Assembly (NCBI GenBank): GCA_035525225.1 | Contig: DATLFA010000010.1 | Location: forward strand, 178,784-242,783 | Direction: 5' to 3' | Source of the DNA: DATLFA01 sp035525225 | Lineage (GTDB): Bacteria; Actinomycetota; Acidimicrobiia; Acidimicrobiales; WLNW01 | Length of the DNA stretch: 64,000 nt | In this document: piece by piece, positions 25,797 through 34,645 of the stretch | Position numbering within the stretch: position 1 is the stretch's first letter | Layout of the letters: every line of letters begins with the position of its first letter | Made by a program: the position numbers and the translations under genes | Notes under the pieces: model-generated | The model's input: only the letters and a program-made list of their open reading frames with translations | Database searches by the model: none | What the model was told of the DNA's origin: nothing

Positions 25797-26360
25797 CTAC
25801 GATGTCGCTCGCACCGGAGAGGCATTCGACGTCTGGTCGTCGGCGGCGGCGAAGGCAATATGGCCGCCGAGATGTCCGGCCACGGTGAGCAGCGTCGCGC
25901 CGAAGAGCGACGACGCAATCGCGACCTTGCGGTAGGGGCGCCGCCGCGCCGTCCACGACAACAGGTACGCCACCAGCCCCCCGGCGTTGAGTGCGCCGTG
26001 TACGACGGCGACGCGACGATCTTTGTCGTCGAGTTTTGTCGCGTCGGCGAGACCGGCGAGTGCGGTCGGGATAGCCGCGAGGTTCCCCCAACCGATCAAT
26101 CGTCTCGCCGAGCTGTCGGCTCCCTCACCCCCGAGAAAGTCGAGCATGAACGCAGACGTCCAGAACCCGATGGGTAGATCGGTCAGCGCAGGGTGGACCG
26201 GATGCCCGAGCCACTCGCCGTTTGCCACTGATTCCAGCCTCGAGGAGCGAAACAATGCACGCGACTTCGCCGTCATGAAGGAGGCGGCCGGATCCAACCA
26301 CGCGCTGTTCGCCAACGATCGAGGCCAGCGTAGAAACAGCGTGGATTGGTTATGGGTCAT
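25797..26360 (-). CDS. DUF2231 membrane protein
   Basis: 187 residues. After about 45 soluble residues comes the DUF2231 signature GHPVHPALTDLPIGFWTSA, then about four membrane segments (including LIGWGNLAAIPTALAGLAD and ASSLFGATLLTVAGHLGGH). The conserved His residues could bind heme or metal. Function unknown, often found with redox and stress genes. Divergent from the AI-2E exporter, with 75 bp between starts. Confidence 0.85.
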   Translation of the reverse strand: MTHNQSTLFLRWPRSLANSAWLDPAASFMTAKSRALFRSSRLESVANGEWLGHPVHPALTDLPIGFWTSAFMLDFLGGEGADSSARRLIGWGNLAAIPTALAGLADATKLDDKDRRVAVVHGALNAGGLVAYLLSWTARRRPYRKVAIASSLFGATLLTVAGHLGGHIAFAAADDQTSNASPVRATS

Positions 26361-26435
26361 GCTGCTGGCTTCCCATCAGTGATCAGCCCCAAACCAGATC
26401 GCCGCGAGTAAGGCCTTTCCGAATAGGTGGACACC

Positions 26436-27503
26436 ATGTCAGAGACCGCCACTCCGCCTCGCCCACCTGTTCACCGGTTGGTCGAAAGGGCGGCCGCATA
26501 TTCCTGGCGACTGATCGTCATCGGCATCGTCGTTCTGGCCTGCCTGTGGATACTTCGACAAGCGCGCGTGGTCTTCTTTCCCATAGTGATCGCTGTTTTT
26601 CTCGCTCGGGTGTTGTCGCCGGTGTCCACCTGGTTGCGGCGGCACAGGTGGCGCGCCGGGTTTGCCGCCGTCGCGTCGATGGTCGGGTTCTTCGTCGTGC
26701 TCGGCGCGCTCCTCGCCTTGGCGATCGGTTCGTTCGCCGACGAAATGGAGTCGATCGGCCCAACGTTGACTCGGGCGACCGACGACATCGAAGAGTGGTT
26801 GGTCAACGACAGCCCGATCAAGCTCTCTCGCGAGGGGATCGACCGTTTTCGTGAGCGTGCCGCTGACGAATTCGACGCGCTCACGCGCTCATCCGGTGGT
26901 GAGATCACCGACCAAGCGACTCTGGTCGCCGAACTGATCACAGGCGTTGTGTTGGCGGTTGTGCTCACGTTCTTCATGCTGCGCGACGGTGACCGCTTCG
27001 TCGGCTGGGTGTGCCGCGGCGCGCAGCGCAACCGCGTCGCGGTTCGCCGTGCCCTCGATGCTGCCTGGTCGACGCTCGGTGGCTACCTGCGGGGTGCCGC
27101 GATACTCGGCTTCGTCGAGTCCATAGTCATCGGCGCCACGCTGTTCATCACTGGGGGCAGCCTCGTGGCGCCGGTGATGGTCATCACGTTCTTGGGCGCC
27201 TTCGTGCCCATTGCCGGCGCCGTGATTGCGGGTGTCGTTGCCGTACTGGTAGCACTCGTCACCGGCGGCACCGGCACGGCAGTCGCGGTCGCGGCTGTGG
27301 CTCTGTTGGTTCAGCAGTTGGACAACGATCTCCTAGCCCCGCTGATCTACGGCCGCGCGCTCAGCCTGCACCCGGTGATCGTGCTGCTCAGCGTCGTAGC
27401 CGGTGGTGCGTTGTTCGGTCTCGCGGGGACCATGCTCGCCGTCCCCGTCGTGGCCGTCGTCGTCAACTCCGCCAGGGAATACACGCGAACGGCTTCCGTG
27501 TGA
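26436..27503 (+). CDS. AI-2E family transporter (PerM/YdiK type)
   Basis: 355 residues, about eight membrane helices in the family pattern: two at the N-terminus (residues about 25-75), one near 80-100, a soluble loop with EEWLVNDSPIKLS, then GVVLAVVLTFFML and a C-terminal bundle ending in the LAGTMLAVPVVAVVVN block. Members export small molecules or act as Na+(Li+)/H+ antiporters; the substrate cannot be told. AGGTGG precedes ATG 26436; the GTG three codons earlier is less likely. Its last 171 bases overlap the convergent PAP2 gene. Confidence 0.88.
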   Translation: MSETATPPRPPVHRLVERAAAYSWRLIVIGIVVLACLWILRQARVVFFPIVIAVFLARVLSPVSTWLRRHRWRAGFAAVASMVGFFVVLGALLALAIGSFADEMESIGPTLTRATDDIEEWLVNDSPIKLSREGIDRFRERAADEFDALTRSSGGEITDQATLVAELITGVVLAVVLTFFMLRDGDRFVGWVCRGAQRNRVAVRRALDAAWSTLGGYLRGAAILGFVESIVIGATLFITGGSLVAPVMVITFLGAFVPIAGAVIAGVVAVLVALVTGGTGTAVAVAAVALLVQQLDNDLLAPLIYGRALSLHPVIVLLSVVAGGALFGLAGTMLAVPVVAVVVNSAREYTRTASV

Positions 27504-28145
27504 GTTCCTCGCTGCGGCGTGGAATGCGGTCCACGCGATATGCAGCGCGCCCAGGCCCATCGCTACGCCGAAGACGACATCGAGGACATGGTGCATGCCG
27601 AGGTAGACGCGCGCCCAGCCCATCGCGACGACTGCCACCACGGCGAATGCGGAGACGAGAGACGTCACCCAGCGCGGCGCTCGGCCCCACAACAGCAGGG
27701 CCAGGCCGAACCAACACACGAGCGTCGCCGCGATATGGCCCGATGGGAAGCTGAACGTCGACGGCACGGAACCCACGGTCTCGACGTCTGGGCGCGGTCG
27801 TCGTACGAGGTAGTTCACTGCGCCGAAGGTCGACACTTCGATCAGCAATGCCACCGGAATGAACGCCATTGCCCGCCATCGATGAGCAAGAGCGAGCCCT
27901 ATCGCCACCAGCGCGGTGAAGGCGATGACCGGAAGTGTGTCGCCGACGCGCGAGATGACCGATGCAATCGACTCGAACCTTTCCGATCGACTCGCAGTCA
28001 ACTGCTCGTTGATGGACAGGTCCCAACGTCGCAGTTCAGCGGTGGGGCTCGCGTAGGTGACGCCTACGCCGATGAGGACGAGCACACCGACCATGACCGC
28101 AACTCGCGAGATGACGGTTGCAACGATGCGGCGGCGGTGAACCAC
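27333..28145 (-). CDS. PAP2-family membrane phosphatase with unusual tail
   Basis: 270 residues, six membrane segments, about residues 1-215. Phosphatase signatures: FPSGHIAAT (motif 2) and RVYLGMHHVLD (motif 3) are intact, but in motif 1 the usual Lys of K-x6-RP is Asn (NYLVRRPRP). The last 55 residues (from about 216) are Gly/Asp/His-rich, read antisense to the AI-2E gene, and do not look like PAP2; the natural stop may have been lost by a frameshift. Likely acts on lipid phosphates such as undecaprenyl pyrophosphate. Confidence 0.8.
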   Translation of the reverse strand: MVHRRRIVATVISRVAVMVGVLVLIGVGVTYASPTAELRRWDLSINEQLTASRSERFESIASVISRVGDTLPVIAFTALVAIGLALAHRWRAMAFIPVALLIEVSTFGAVNYLVRRPRPDVETVGSVPSTFSFPSGHIAATLVCWFGLALLLWGRAPRWVTSLVSAFAVVAVVAMGWARVYLGMHHVLDVVFGVAMGLGALHIAWTAFHAAARNSHGSRSRVFPGGVDDDGHDGDGEHGPRETEQRTTGYDAEQHDHRVQAERAAVDQRG

Positions 28146-28188
28146 CGCCGATGTGTACCCTCCGAGCAGTCAGGGTAAACGAGGACGC

Positions 28189-29112
28189 ATGCTGTTGATC
28201 GTGGTGGGCGCCGCGGGCGCGGTGATCGGCGCGGGGGTGTGTCTCCTTGCCCGTCGCTGGCCCCAGATCGAGGCACCGAATCTCGCAAGCGAGACCATCG
28301 CCGTCGAGGTCGTGCAGCACCCGAAGCTCGCTGATCACTTCCGCCGGCACTTCGATCCCCGCACCGAGACGGGTGTCGCTCTATCGGTCGCGGTCGCGGT
28401 CGTCGTCGGTGCGGCCGTCGGCATCGGCGTCCTGCTGGCGATGATCCGGACCCGCTTCGGGGTCGCCTCCGTCGACCTTCGGTTGGCACGCTACGGCGCC
28501 GAACACGCCACACCGTTCACGATCGACGTGTTGCGATCGATCAGCCTTCTCGGTGGTACATCCGGTGTGTTGCTGCTCGCGGGCCTCGCGACTGTCGTCG
28601 AGTTGATGCGTAGACCTTCCCGTGTGGTGCCTATCTTCTTGACTGTCGTCGTCGCCGGACAGTTCGCGCTGTCCAACGGCATCAAGTACCTCGTCGAGCG
28701 GGCTCGCCCCGACGTGAGCCAACTCACGGGTTTCGCGGGCTCGTCGTTTCCGTCCGGTCACGCGACCGCAGCCGCGGCCACGCTGGCCGCGGTGGCGCTC
28801 GTGACCACCCGCGGACGTTCGCGGCGCACGAAGATGTTCGCTGCAGGTGTTGCCGCGGGCATCGCGGGCGTGGTTGCTGCGACCCGAGTGTTCCTCGGTG
28901 TCCATTGGCTCAGCGATGTCGTCGCGGGGCTGCTGCTCGGTTGGGGATGGTTCGCGCTCGTCTCGATTGCGTTCGGCGGCCGTCTGTTGACATTTGGTCT
29001 GCCGGTGGCCGAGGCCGAAACGGTGGTCGACGTCATCGACACGGCGGCGGCGACCGACGGTGCGAACCCTGCCACCCGCTCGAATAGTGTTGGTCAGAGA
29101 TTCTCGAGGTAG
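28189..29112 (+). CDS. PAP2-family membrane phosphatase
   Basis: 307 residues, six membrane segments. All three signatures are intact: KYLVERARP, FPSGHATAA and RVFLGVHWLSD. The N-terminus has an extra span (LLIVVGAAGAVIGAGVCLLA) and a soluble stretch of about 40 residues. The ATG with GAGGAC before it was chosen. It is divergent from the other PAP2 gene by 43 bp, so the pair may share a promoter region. It ends 18 bases inside the convergent redox-enzyme gene. Confidence 0.87.
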   Translation: MLLIVVGAAGAVIGAGVCLLARRWPQIEAPNLASETIAVEVVQHPKLADHFRRHFDPRTETGVALSVAVAVVVGAAVGIGVLLAMIRTRFGVASVDLRLARYGAEHATPFTIDVLRSISLLGGTSGVLLLAGLATVVELMRRPSRVVPIFLTVVVAGQFALSNGIKYLVERARPDVSQLTGFAGSSFPSGHATAAAATLAAVALVTTRGRSRRTKMFAAGVAAGIAGVVAATRVFLGVHWLSDVVAGLLLGWGWFALVSIAFGGRLLTFGLPVAEAETVVDVIDTAAATDGANPATRSNSVGQRFSR

Positions 29113-30203
29113 CGCGCGACCGCGTCGGGTTCGGTCGACAGCAACGAGGAAAATCCACCGGCCCAGCTGTCGAGTAGATGCCGCGCGAAGTTCGCTTCGA
29201 CTTGCATCACTGCTCGCGCGCCGAACACCACGTCTGCGCCGACGCCGGGTTCGTCCTCGACGAGGCCGGCCACGAGGTGGTGCAGCGCGATCTCCTGGTG
29301 AGATTCGTCGGCGAGGACATGCACGTCGTAGAAGCGCCGGGCGCCGCGGTCGACCCCCATACGTTCGAGCGCCCGTGAGTAGCGCTGCATCGGAGTCACC
29401 GATGTCATCTCGAAGACGGCGAGATGCCCGACGAGTGCGCCCCGGAGCCGGCGGTGCAACCCGAACATCGTCACGAGGTTCACCGTCGCCAGCGTGCTCC
29501 CGGGCAACTGTTCCACGTACGAGCCATAGGTCGGATCGAGGCCAAGTGACCGCAGGGTGCCGGCAAAGAGCTCGCTGTGCATCGCTGCTTGTTCGCCGAG
29601 GCCGTACTCGTCGAATTGGATGGCGACCATGGCGGCCTTGGCTCTGCCACTGAGCCGCGGCAGCACCCACGTGTGGGGGTCGGCTTCCTTCAGCTGATAG
29701 GCGGAGCGGTGGATGGCGAACTCGCGCATGTCCTCGATCGTGCCGGCGGTGGCCATGTAGGTCGACAGCGACGGGCCGCCGCTGTTGTCGACTATGTCCC
29801 GCACGGAACCGACGATGTCGTCGTGGTGGTACGGGCCCTGCGCCGTCGTCCGCAAGGCCTGTTCGAAGTGGTGCTCGAGTTCGCCACGCACGCGGAGCAC
29901 GCGGGGATCCCACTCGAGGCGGTCGTCGATGGTACGAAACGAACGGTAGTGCAACTCGTAGAGCACGTAGAGCGCGAGGTGAAAGTCGTCGCCCTCCAAG
30001 GATTCTGTGAGATCGACACCATCGAGCCACCCGGCGGCAGGGGCGGGGTGAGTGGGCTTCGCCAACATGTCGATGACGGCGCTCGAGATCGGGCCGCGTG
30101 GCCGAGGTAGCGTCGGCTGTGCGTTCACGGGCGAGGCATTCACGGTCGCGGCGTTCACGGTCGCGGCGTTCACGGTCACGCGTTCGTATTCGCAGATCTG
30201 CAT
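29094..30203 (-). CDS. Iron-containing redox enzyme (heme-oxygenase-like diiron, HDO fold)
   Basis: 369 residues, alpha-helical. Metal-ligand motifs of the HDO family are present: IQFDEYGLG (Glu) and MHSELF (His) near residue 205-215, then FYDVHVLADESHQ near 290-300. Such enzymes use dioxygen for oxidative chemistry, for example C-N or C-C cleavage. The first 30 residues are encoded by a 15-bp tandem repeat (TVNAA units) and are probably disordered. The ATG at 30203 has a weak ribosome-binding site; GTG starts inside the repeat are possible. Confidence 0.78.
   Translation of the reverse strand: MQICEYERVTVNAATVNAATVNASPVNAQPTLPRPRGPISSAVIDMLAKPTHPAPAAGWLDGVDLTESLEGDDFHLALYVLYELHYRSFRTIDDRLEWDPRVLRVRGELEHHFEQALRTTAQGPYHHDDIVGSVRDIVDNSGGPSLSTYMATAGTIEDMREFAIHRSAYQLKEADPHTWVLPRLSGRAKAAMVAIQFDEYGLGEQAAMHSELFAGTLRSLGLDPTYGSYVEQLPGSTLATVNLVTMFGLHRRLRGALVGHLAVFEMTSVTPMQRYSRALERMGVDRGARRFYDVHVLADESHQEIALHHLVAGLVEDEPGVGADVVFGARAVMQVEANFARHLLDSWAGGFSSLLSTEPDAVARYLENL
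30121..30180. repeat. Four tandem copies of a 15-bp unit
   Basis: Unit GCGTTCACGGTCGCG repeated four times in a row with 0 to 3 changes each. Read on the minus strand it encodes the TVNAA-like N-terminal tail of the redox enzyme. A coding minisatellite; copy number may vary between strains. Confidence 0.8.
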
Positions 30204-30296
30204 GAGAGAGCCACTACCCCGGGCGTCTGCGGTCCAACCCCTGCTTGAATGTTCGACGCGAAGGGCATCGATGCGAATTGTTCCGAGGGAGAGCTG

Positions 30297-32927
30297 GTGA
30301 ACGGGCTGCATGCCACCTACCGCGTGCAGCTGACGCCGGGCTTCGGTTTCGACCAGCTGGCCGCGATCGCTCCCTATCTCTCGCAGCTCGGTGTGTCGCA
30401 CGTCTATCTCTCGCCGATCCTGCAGGCGGCGCCCGGTAGTACTTATGGCTACGACGTCGACGACCACGAGCAGGTGAGTACCGAACTCGGTGGCATCGAC
30501 TCCTATCAGCGAATGTCGGGCGCCCTTGCGGAGCACGGATTGCACCAAGTGCTCGACATCGTCCCCAACCACATGGCCATCGGATCCGAACACAGCCGTT
30601 GGTGGTGGGACGTCTTGGAGAACGGCCCGTCGAGCTTGTACGCCGATGCGTTCGATGTGGACTGGGACCCCTCGGAAGAATCGCTGCGCAACCGAGTGTT
30701 GGTGCCCATTCTCGCCGACAGCTATGGGTCGATGTTGGAGGCGGGGCGGATCAGGCTCGAGCGCACCGACGCCGACTTCGTGGTCGTCTATGAGGACACG
30801 CGGCTGCCGGTAGCGCCCAAGACACTCGACACGATCATGCTCGAAGCGGCCAAGTCGTCGGGCTCCTCGACCCTCACGTTCCTCGCGGATGCCTATGCCG
30901 CGCTGCCCGCGGCGACGCGCACCGACTGGGCGGCACGCGTTCGCCGCCACCGTGACAAGGACGAGCTTCGCCGCATTCTCGCGACCGCGCTCGACGATGA
31001 AGGTGTACGAGTCGCGGTCGACGCGGCGGTCGCCGCGGCGGGTGAGGTCGATGCGCTCGACGCGCTGCTGCAGCGACAGAACTATCGGTTGGCGCACTGG
31101 CGAACCGCGCAGAGTGAGCTCGACTACCGTCGCTTCTTCGACGTGACCACACTCGTGGGCCTGCGTATGGATCGTCCCTGGGTGTTCGAACAGACCCATC
31201 GACTGATTCTCGAGATCGTCGGCGATGGACACACCGTCGACGGGCTACGCGTCGACCACCCCGATGGTCTGCGCGACCCCGAGGCGTACCTGCGGCAGCT
31301 GTCGACTCGGGCTCCGGGGTGTTGGATCGTCGTCGAGAAGATCCTCGCTCGCGACGAAACGCTTCCCGCTTGGCCGGTCGCCGGGACGACCGGTTACGAC
31401 GCCCTCGACCGGATCCAGGGAGTGCTGACTGCAGCGACGGGTGAGGACGCGTTGAGCGAGGTGTACCGCGACTCGACCGGCGCGACAGAGCTGTTCACGG
31501 AAGTTGCAGAGACGTCAACCCGTCACGCGATCGCGAATCTCTTGCGACCGGACCTCGAACGACTGGTGAATCAGTTTCGGGTGGTTTGTGATCGCGATCG
31601 AAGGTGGCGTGACTTCGCGCGGACACAACTCCGGCGAACCCTGACCGAGACACTCGTCGGCATGCCGGTGTACCGCACGTACGGAGCGCCGGGTTATGAG
31701 CTCCGAGAGGTCGACCGTGCCGTGATCGCGACCGCAGTCGAGTGGGCCCGCAAGAGGTGCGATCCGAGCGACGAGCCGGTGTTGGACGCGCTGTTCGAGA
31801 TCTTGCGCCGAAATGACACGCACCCCGATGCCGAGGAGCTCGCTGCTCGCTTTCAGCAGTTCTCCGGGGCGGTGAGAGCAAAGGGAATCGAAGATACGGC
31901 GTTCTACCGCTACAACCGCTTCGTCGCCGCGAACGAGGTCGGCGCCGACCCCGATGCCATTGCCATCGAACCAGCCGACTTGCACGCGCGCAACGCTCGC
32001 ACGTCAAAAGAATGGCCGCGCACGATGGTGACGACATGGACTCACGATACAAAGCGGTCCGAAGATGTCCGTGCTCGGTTGCTCGTGCTGTCGGAGTTGC
32101 CGCACGAGTGGGCGGAAGTGATTCGCCGCTGGCTCGTCGCCAACGAGAAGTACAGGCACGACGGCATGCCGGACCGCAACACCGAATACTTGCTGTATCA
32201 AACCATCGTCGGAGCACATCCCATATCCGCAGAGCGACTTGGCGAGTTCATGGTGAAAGCCGTGCGCGAGGCGAAGGTGCACACTTCGTGGCTGGAGGTC
32301 GATGTGGCCTACGAGCGACAGCTGCGCCACTTCGTCGAGAGTCTGTGTGGTAATCAGTCGTTCATCGGGTCGTTGAATGATCTCGTCGATCGGATCGAGC
32401 CGCACGCGATCGCCAACAGCCTGGCGCAGGCCGCCCTCAAGCTTGGCTTGCCCGGTGTGCCCGATATCTACCAAGGGAACGAAGTGCGGACCTTCTCGCT
32501 CGCGGATCCCGACAATCGTCGTCCCGTCGACTTCGACACGCTGCGCGATCGCCTGGCCGCGGTCTCGAACATCTCAAATCGGCATTCGCCGGCGTTGTCC
32601 AAGCTGTGGGTCACGCGTCAAGGCCTGCGACTTCGCGCGGAGCGATCAGAAGCGTTCCTCGGCGAATCAGCAACGTACGAACCGATCGAGGCGACGGGCT
32701 TGCATAGCGCCAACGTGCTCGGGTTCGTCCGCGGCGGACAAGTCGCCATACTCGTCACTCTGTTCAGCACCCAGGTCGCCGACGGGTGGGGAGACACCGA
32801 GGTTCAGCTGCCCGCAGGTTCGTGGCGCGACGTGCTCACCGCGCGTTCACACGGTCGACGCGTTCGCGCCGTTGATCTGTTGGCCGATTTGCCGGTGGCG
32901 CTGCTCGCCCGTGAGGCAACGCCTTGA
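30297..32927 (+). CDS. treY: Maltooligosyl trehalose synthase
   Basis: 876 residues, GH13 family. It converts the reducing end of maltodextrin to a trehalose linkage. The N-terminus NGLHATYRVQLTPGFGF is typical. Catalytic elements: GLRVDHPDGL (nucleophile Asp near 318), WIVVEKIL (Glu near 345) and TWTHDTKRSEDVRAR (near 580). GTG 30297 was chosen because GAGGGAG lies just before it and the family starts here; an ATG at 30249 adds 16 residues without a site. Overlaps treZ by TGATG. Confidence 0.93.
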   Translation: MNGLHATYRVQLTPGFGFDQLAAIAPYLSQLGVSHVYLSPILQAAPGSTYGYDVDDHEQVSTELGGIDSYQRMSGALAEHGLHQVLDIVPNHMAIGSEHSRWWWDVLENGPSSLYADAFDVDWDPSEESLRNRVLVPILADSYGSMLEAGRIRLERTDADFVVVYEDTRLPVAPKTLDTIMLEAAKSSGSSTLTFLADAYAALPAATRTDWAARVRRHRDKDELRRILATALDDEGVRVAVDAAVAAAGEVDALDALLQRQNYRLAHWRTAQSELDYRRFFDVTTLVGLRMDRPWVFEQTHRLILEIVGDGHTVDGLRVDHPDGLRDPEAYLRQLSTRAPGCWIVVEKILARDETLPAWPVAGTTGYDALDRIQGVLTAATGEDALSEVYRDSTGATELFTEVAETSTRHAIANLLRPDLERLVNQFRVVCDRDRRWRDFARTQLRRTLTETLVGMPVYRTYGAPGYELREVDRAVIATAVEWARKRCDPSDEPVLDALFEILRRNDTHPDAEELAARFQQFSGAVRAKGIEDTAFYRYNRFVAANEVGADPDAIAIEPADLHARNARTSKEWPRTMVTTWTHDTKRSEDVRARLLVLSELPHEWAEVIRRWLVANEKYRHDGMPDRNTEYLLYQTIVGAHPISAERLGEFMVKAVREAKVHTSWLEVDVAYERQLRHFVESLCGNQSFIGSLNDLVDRIEPHAIANSLAQAALKLGLPGVPDIYQGNEVRTFSLADPDNRRPVDFDTLRDRLAAVSNISNRHSPALSKLWVTRQGLRLRAERSEAFLGESATYEPIEATGLHSANVLGFVRGGQVAILVTLFSTQVADGWGDTEVQLPAGSWRDVLTARSHGRRVRAVDLLADLPVALLAREATP

Positions 32928-34636
32928 TGTCGCTGTGGGCGCCGCGGGCAGCGGCGGTGCTGATCGATCTCGACGACGGTGTCTCGCATCCGATGGAGTG
33001 CGATGGCGACGGTTGGTGGCGGATCGACCTGCAGTCGGCTGGTCGCTACCGCTACGTCGTCGACGGGTTCGCCATGGCAGACCCGTGCTCGCCTTGGCAG
33101 CCCGATGGCGTCGATGGCTGGTCCCACACGGTGGATCACGAGGCGTTCGACTGGCACGACGATTCGTGGACCGGTCGACCGATCAGCGCCGCGGTCATCT
33201 ACGAACTCCATATCGGCACGTTCACCAGCGAAGGCACGTTCGACGGCGCGATCGACCATCTCGATCACCTCGTGGAGCTCGGTGTCAACGCAGTCGAACT
33301 CATGCCCGTCGCCGAATTCTCCGGCAACCGCGGTTGGGGTTACGACGGTGTGCTGCTCTACGCCCCGCACCATGCATACGGAGGGCCGGACGGGCTCAAG
33401 CGCCTGGTCGACGCGTGCCATGCCCGCGGTCTGTCAGTAGTGCTCGACGTCGTCTACAACCATCTGGGACCTCACGGCAACCATCTCGATCGATGCGGTC
33501 CCTACCTCAGCGAGCAGTACCGGACGCAATGGGGACCGGCGGTCAACCTCGATGGCCCGGACAGCGACATCGTGCGGCAGTTCTTCAGCGAGAACGCGAT
33601 GATGTGGGTGCGCGACTACCACATCGATGGGCTCAGGGTCGACGCCGTGCACGCATTCGCCGACCTATCGGCCCTCCCGTTTCTCGAGCAACTCACCGCG
33701 TACGCGCATGACGCCACCGAGCGGCTCGGGCGGCCGATATGGATGATCGCCGAAAGCGATCTAAACGATCCTCGGGTGGTACGAACGCGCGACCAGCATG
33801 GGTTCGGCTTCGATGCGAGTTGGAGTGACGACTTCCACCACGCGCTGCACGCCGTCGTGACGGGGGAGCGATCGGGCTACTACGCAGACTTCGGCTTGCT
33901 CGGCCAACTCGCGGTCGCGCTCCGGCAGGCGTATGTGTACGACGGGCGGTACTCGCCGCATCGCCGGCGAACGCACGGACGCTCCCCGTCAGGTGTGGCG
34001 ACCGACCGATTCCTGGCCTATGCGCAGACCCACGATCAGGTCGGCAATCGTGCGCACGGAGAACGCTTGAGCGCCCTCGTCTCGACGCGCGCGCTCGAGA
34101 TGGCCGCCGCCGTCGTGCTGCTGAGCCCATTCGTGCCGATGCTGTTCCAGGGCGAGGAATGGGGGGCGTCGTCGCCCTTCCTCTACTTCACCGACCACGC
34201 GGACCCGACCTTGGGAGACGCGGTGCGAGAGGGCCGGCGCAGCGAGTTCGCATCCTTCGGTTGGGATCCGGCGAGCATTCCCGACCCCCAGGCTGCTGAG
34301 TCGTTTCTTCGCTCCAAGCTCGATTGGAGCGAGATACGCCGCTCGCCCCATTCGGAACTGTTGGCGTGGCATCGACAGCTCGTCGCGCTTCGCTCGGCCG
34401 TCGCGAGCGACGACGGGTTGCTACCGCGTGATCTTCACGTGGACGAGGGCCACAAGTGCTTGGCGGTGCGGTGCGACCGACTGACGTGGGCGCTGAACTT
34501 CTCCGGCGAGGGGCAACGTGTCGGTGCGCAAGTCGCGAGGGACAATCTGATTCTCGCCAATGATGCGGCGATTAGTGTCGAGCGTGGTCAGGTCTCGATG
34601 CCACCGCAAAGCGTCGCAATCTTTCGCTCGAACTGA
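32927..34636 (+). CDS. treZ: Malto-oligosyltrehalose trehalohydrolase
   Basis: 569 residues, GH13 family. It releases free trehalose from the TreY product. N-terminal beta domain (about 1-85), then the barrel with YELHIGTFTSEG, GLRVDAVHAFAD (nucleophile Asp near 238), MIAESDLND (Glu near 274) and QTHDQVGNRAHGER near 367. ATG overlaps the treY stop; GlgX follows after 9 bp. Cytoplasmic, no signal. Confidence 0.93.
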   Translation: MSLWAPRAAAVLIDLDDGVSHPMECDGDGWWRIDLQSAGRYRYVVDGFAMADPCSPWQPDGVDGWSHTVDHEAFDWHDDSWTGRPISAAVIYELHIGTFTSEGTFDGAIDHLDHLVELGVNAVELMPVAEFSGNRGWGYDGVLLYAPHHAYGGPDGLKRLVDACHARGLSVVLDVVYNHLGPHGNHLDRCGPYLSEQYRTQWGPAVNLDGPDSDIVRQFFSENAMMWVRDYHIDGLRVDAVHAFADLSALPFLEQLTAYAHDATERLGRPIWMIAESDLNDPRVVRTRDQHGFGFDASWSDDFHHALHAVVTGERSGYYADFGLLGQLAVALRQAYVYDGRYSPHRRRTHGRSPSGVATDRFLAYAQTHDQVGNRAHGERLSALVSTRALEMAAAVVLLSPFVPMLFQGEEWGASSPFLYFTDHADPTLGDAVREGRRSEFASFGWDPASIPDPQAAESFLRSKLDWSEIRRSPHSELLAWHRQLVALRSAVASDDGLLPRDLHVDEGHKCLAVRCDRLTWALNFSGEGQRVGAQVARDNLILANDAAISVERGQVSMPPQSVAIFRSN

Positions 34637-34645
34637 GGAGGATCG

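Noticed and set aside
30121..30180. CRISPR-like array
   Set aside because: Units are directly adjacent with no spacers and lie inside a coding region; it is a minisatellite.
28381..31232. Long minus-strand open frames across the PAP2, redox enzyme and treY genes
   Set aside because: Only 29094-30203 has real motifs; the rest is shadow of plus-strand genes.
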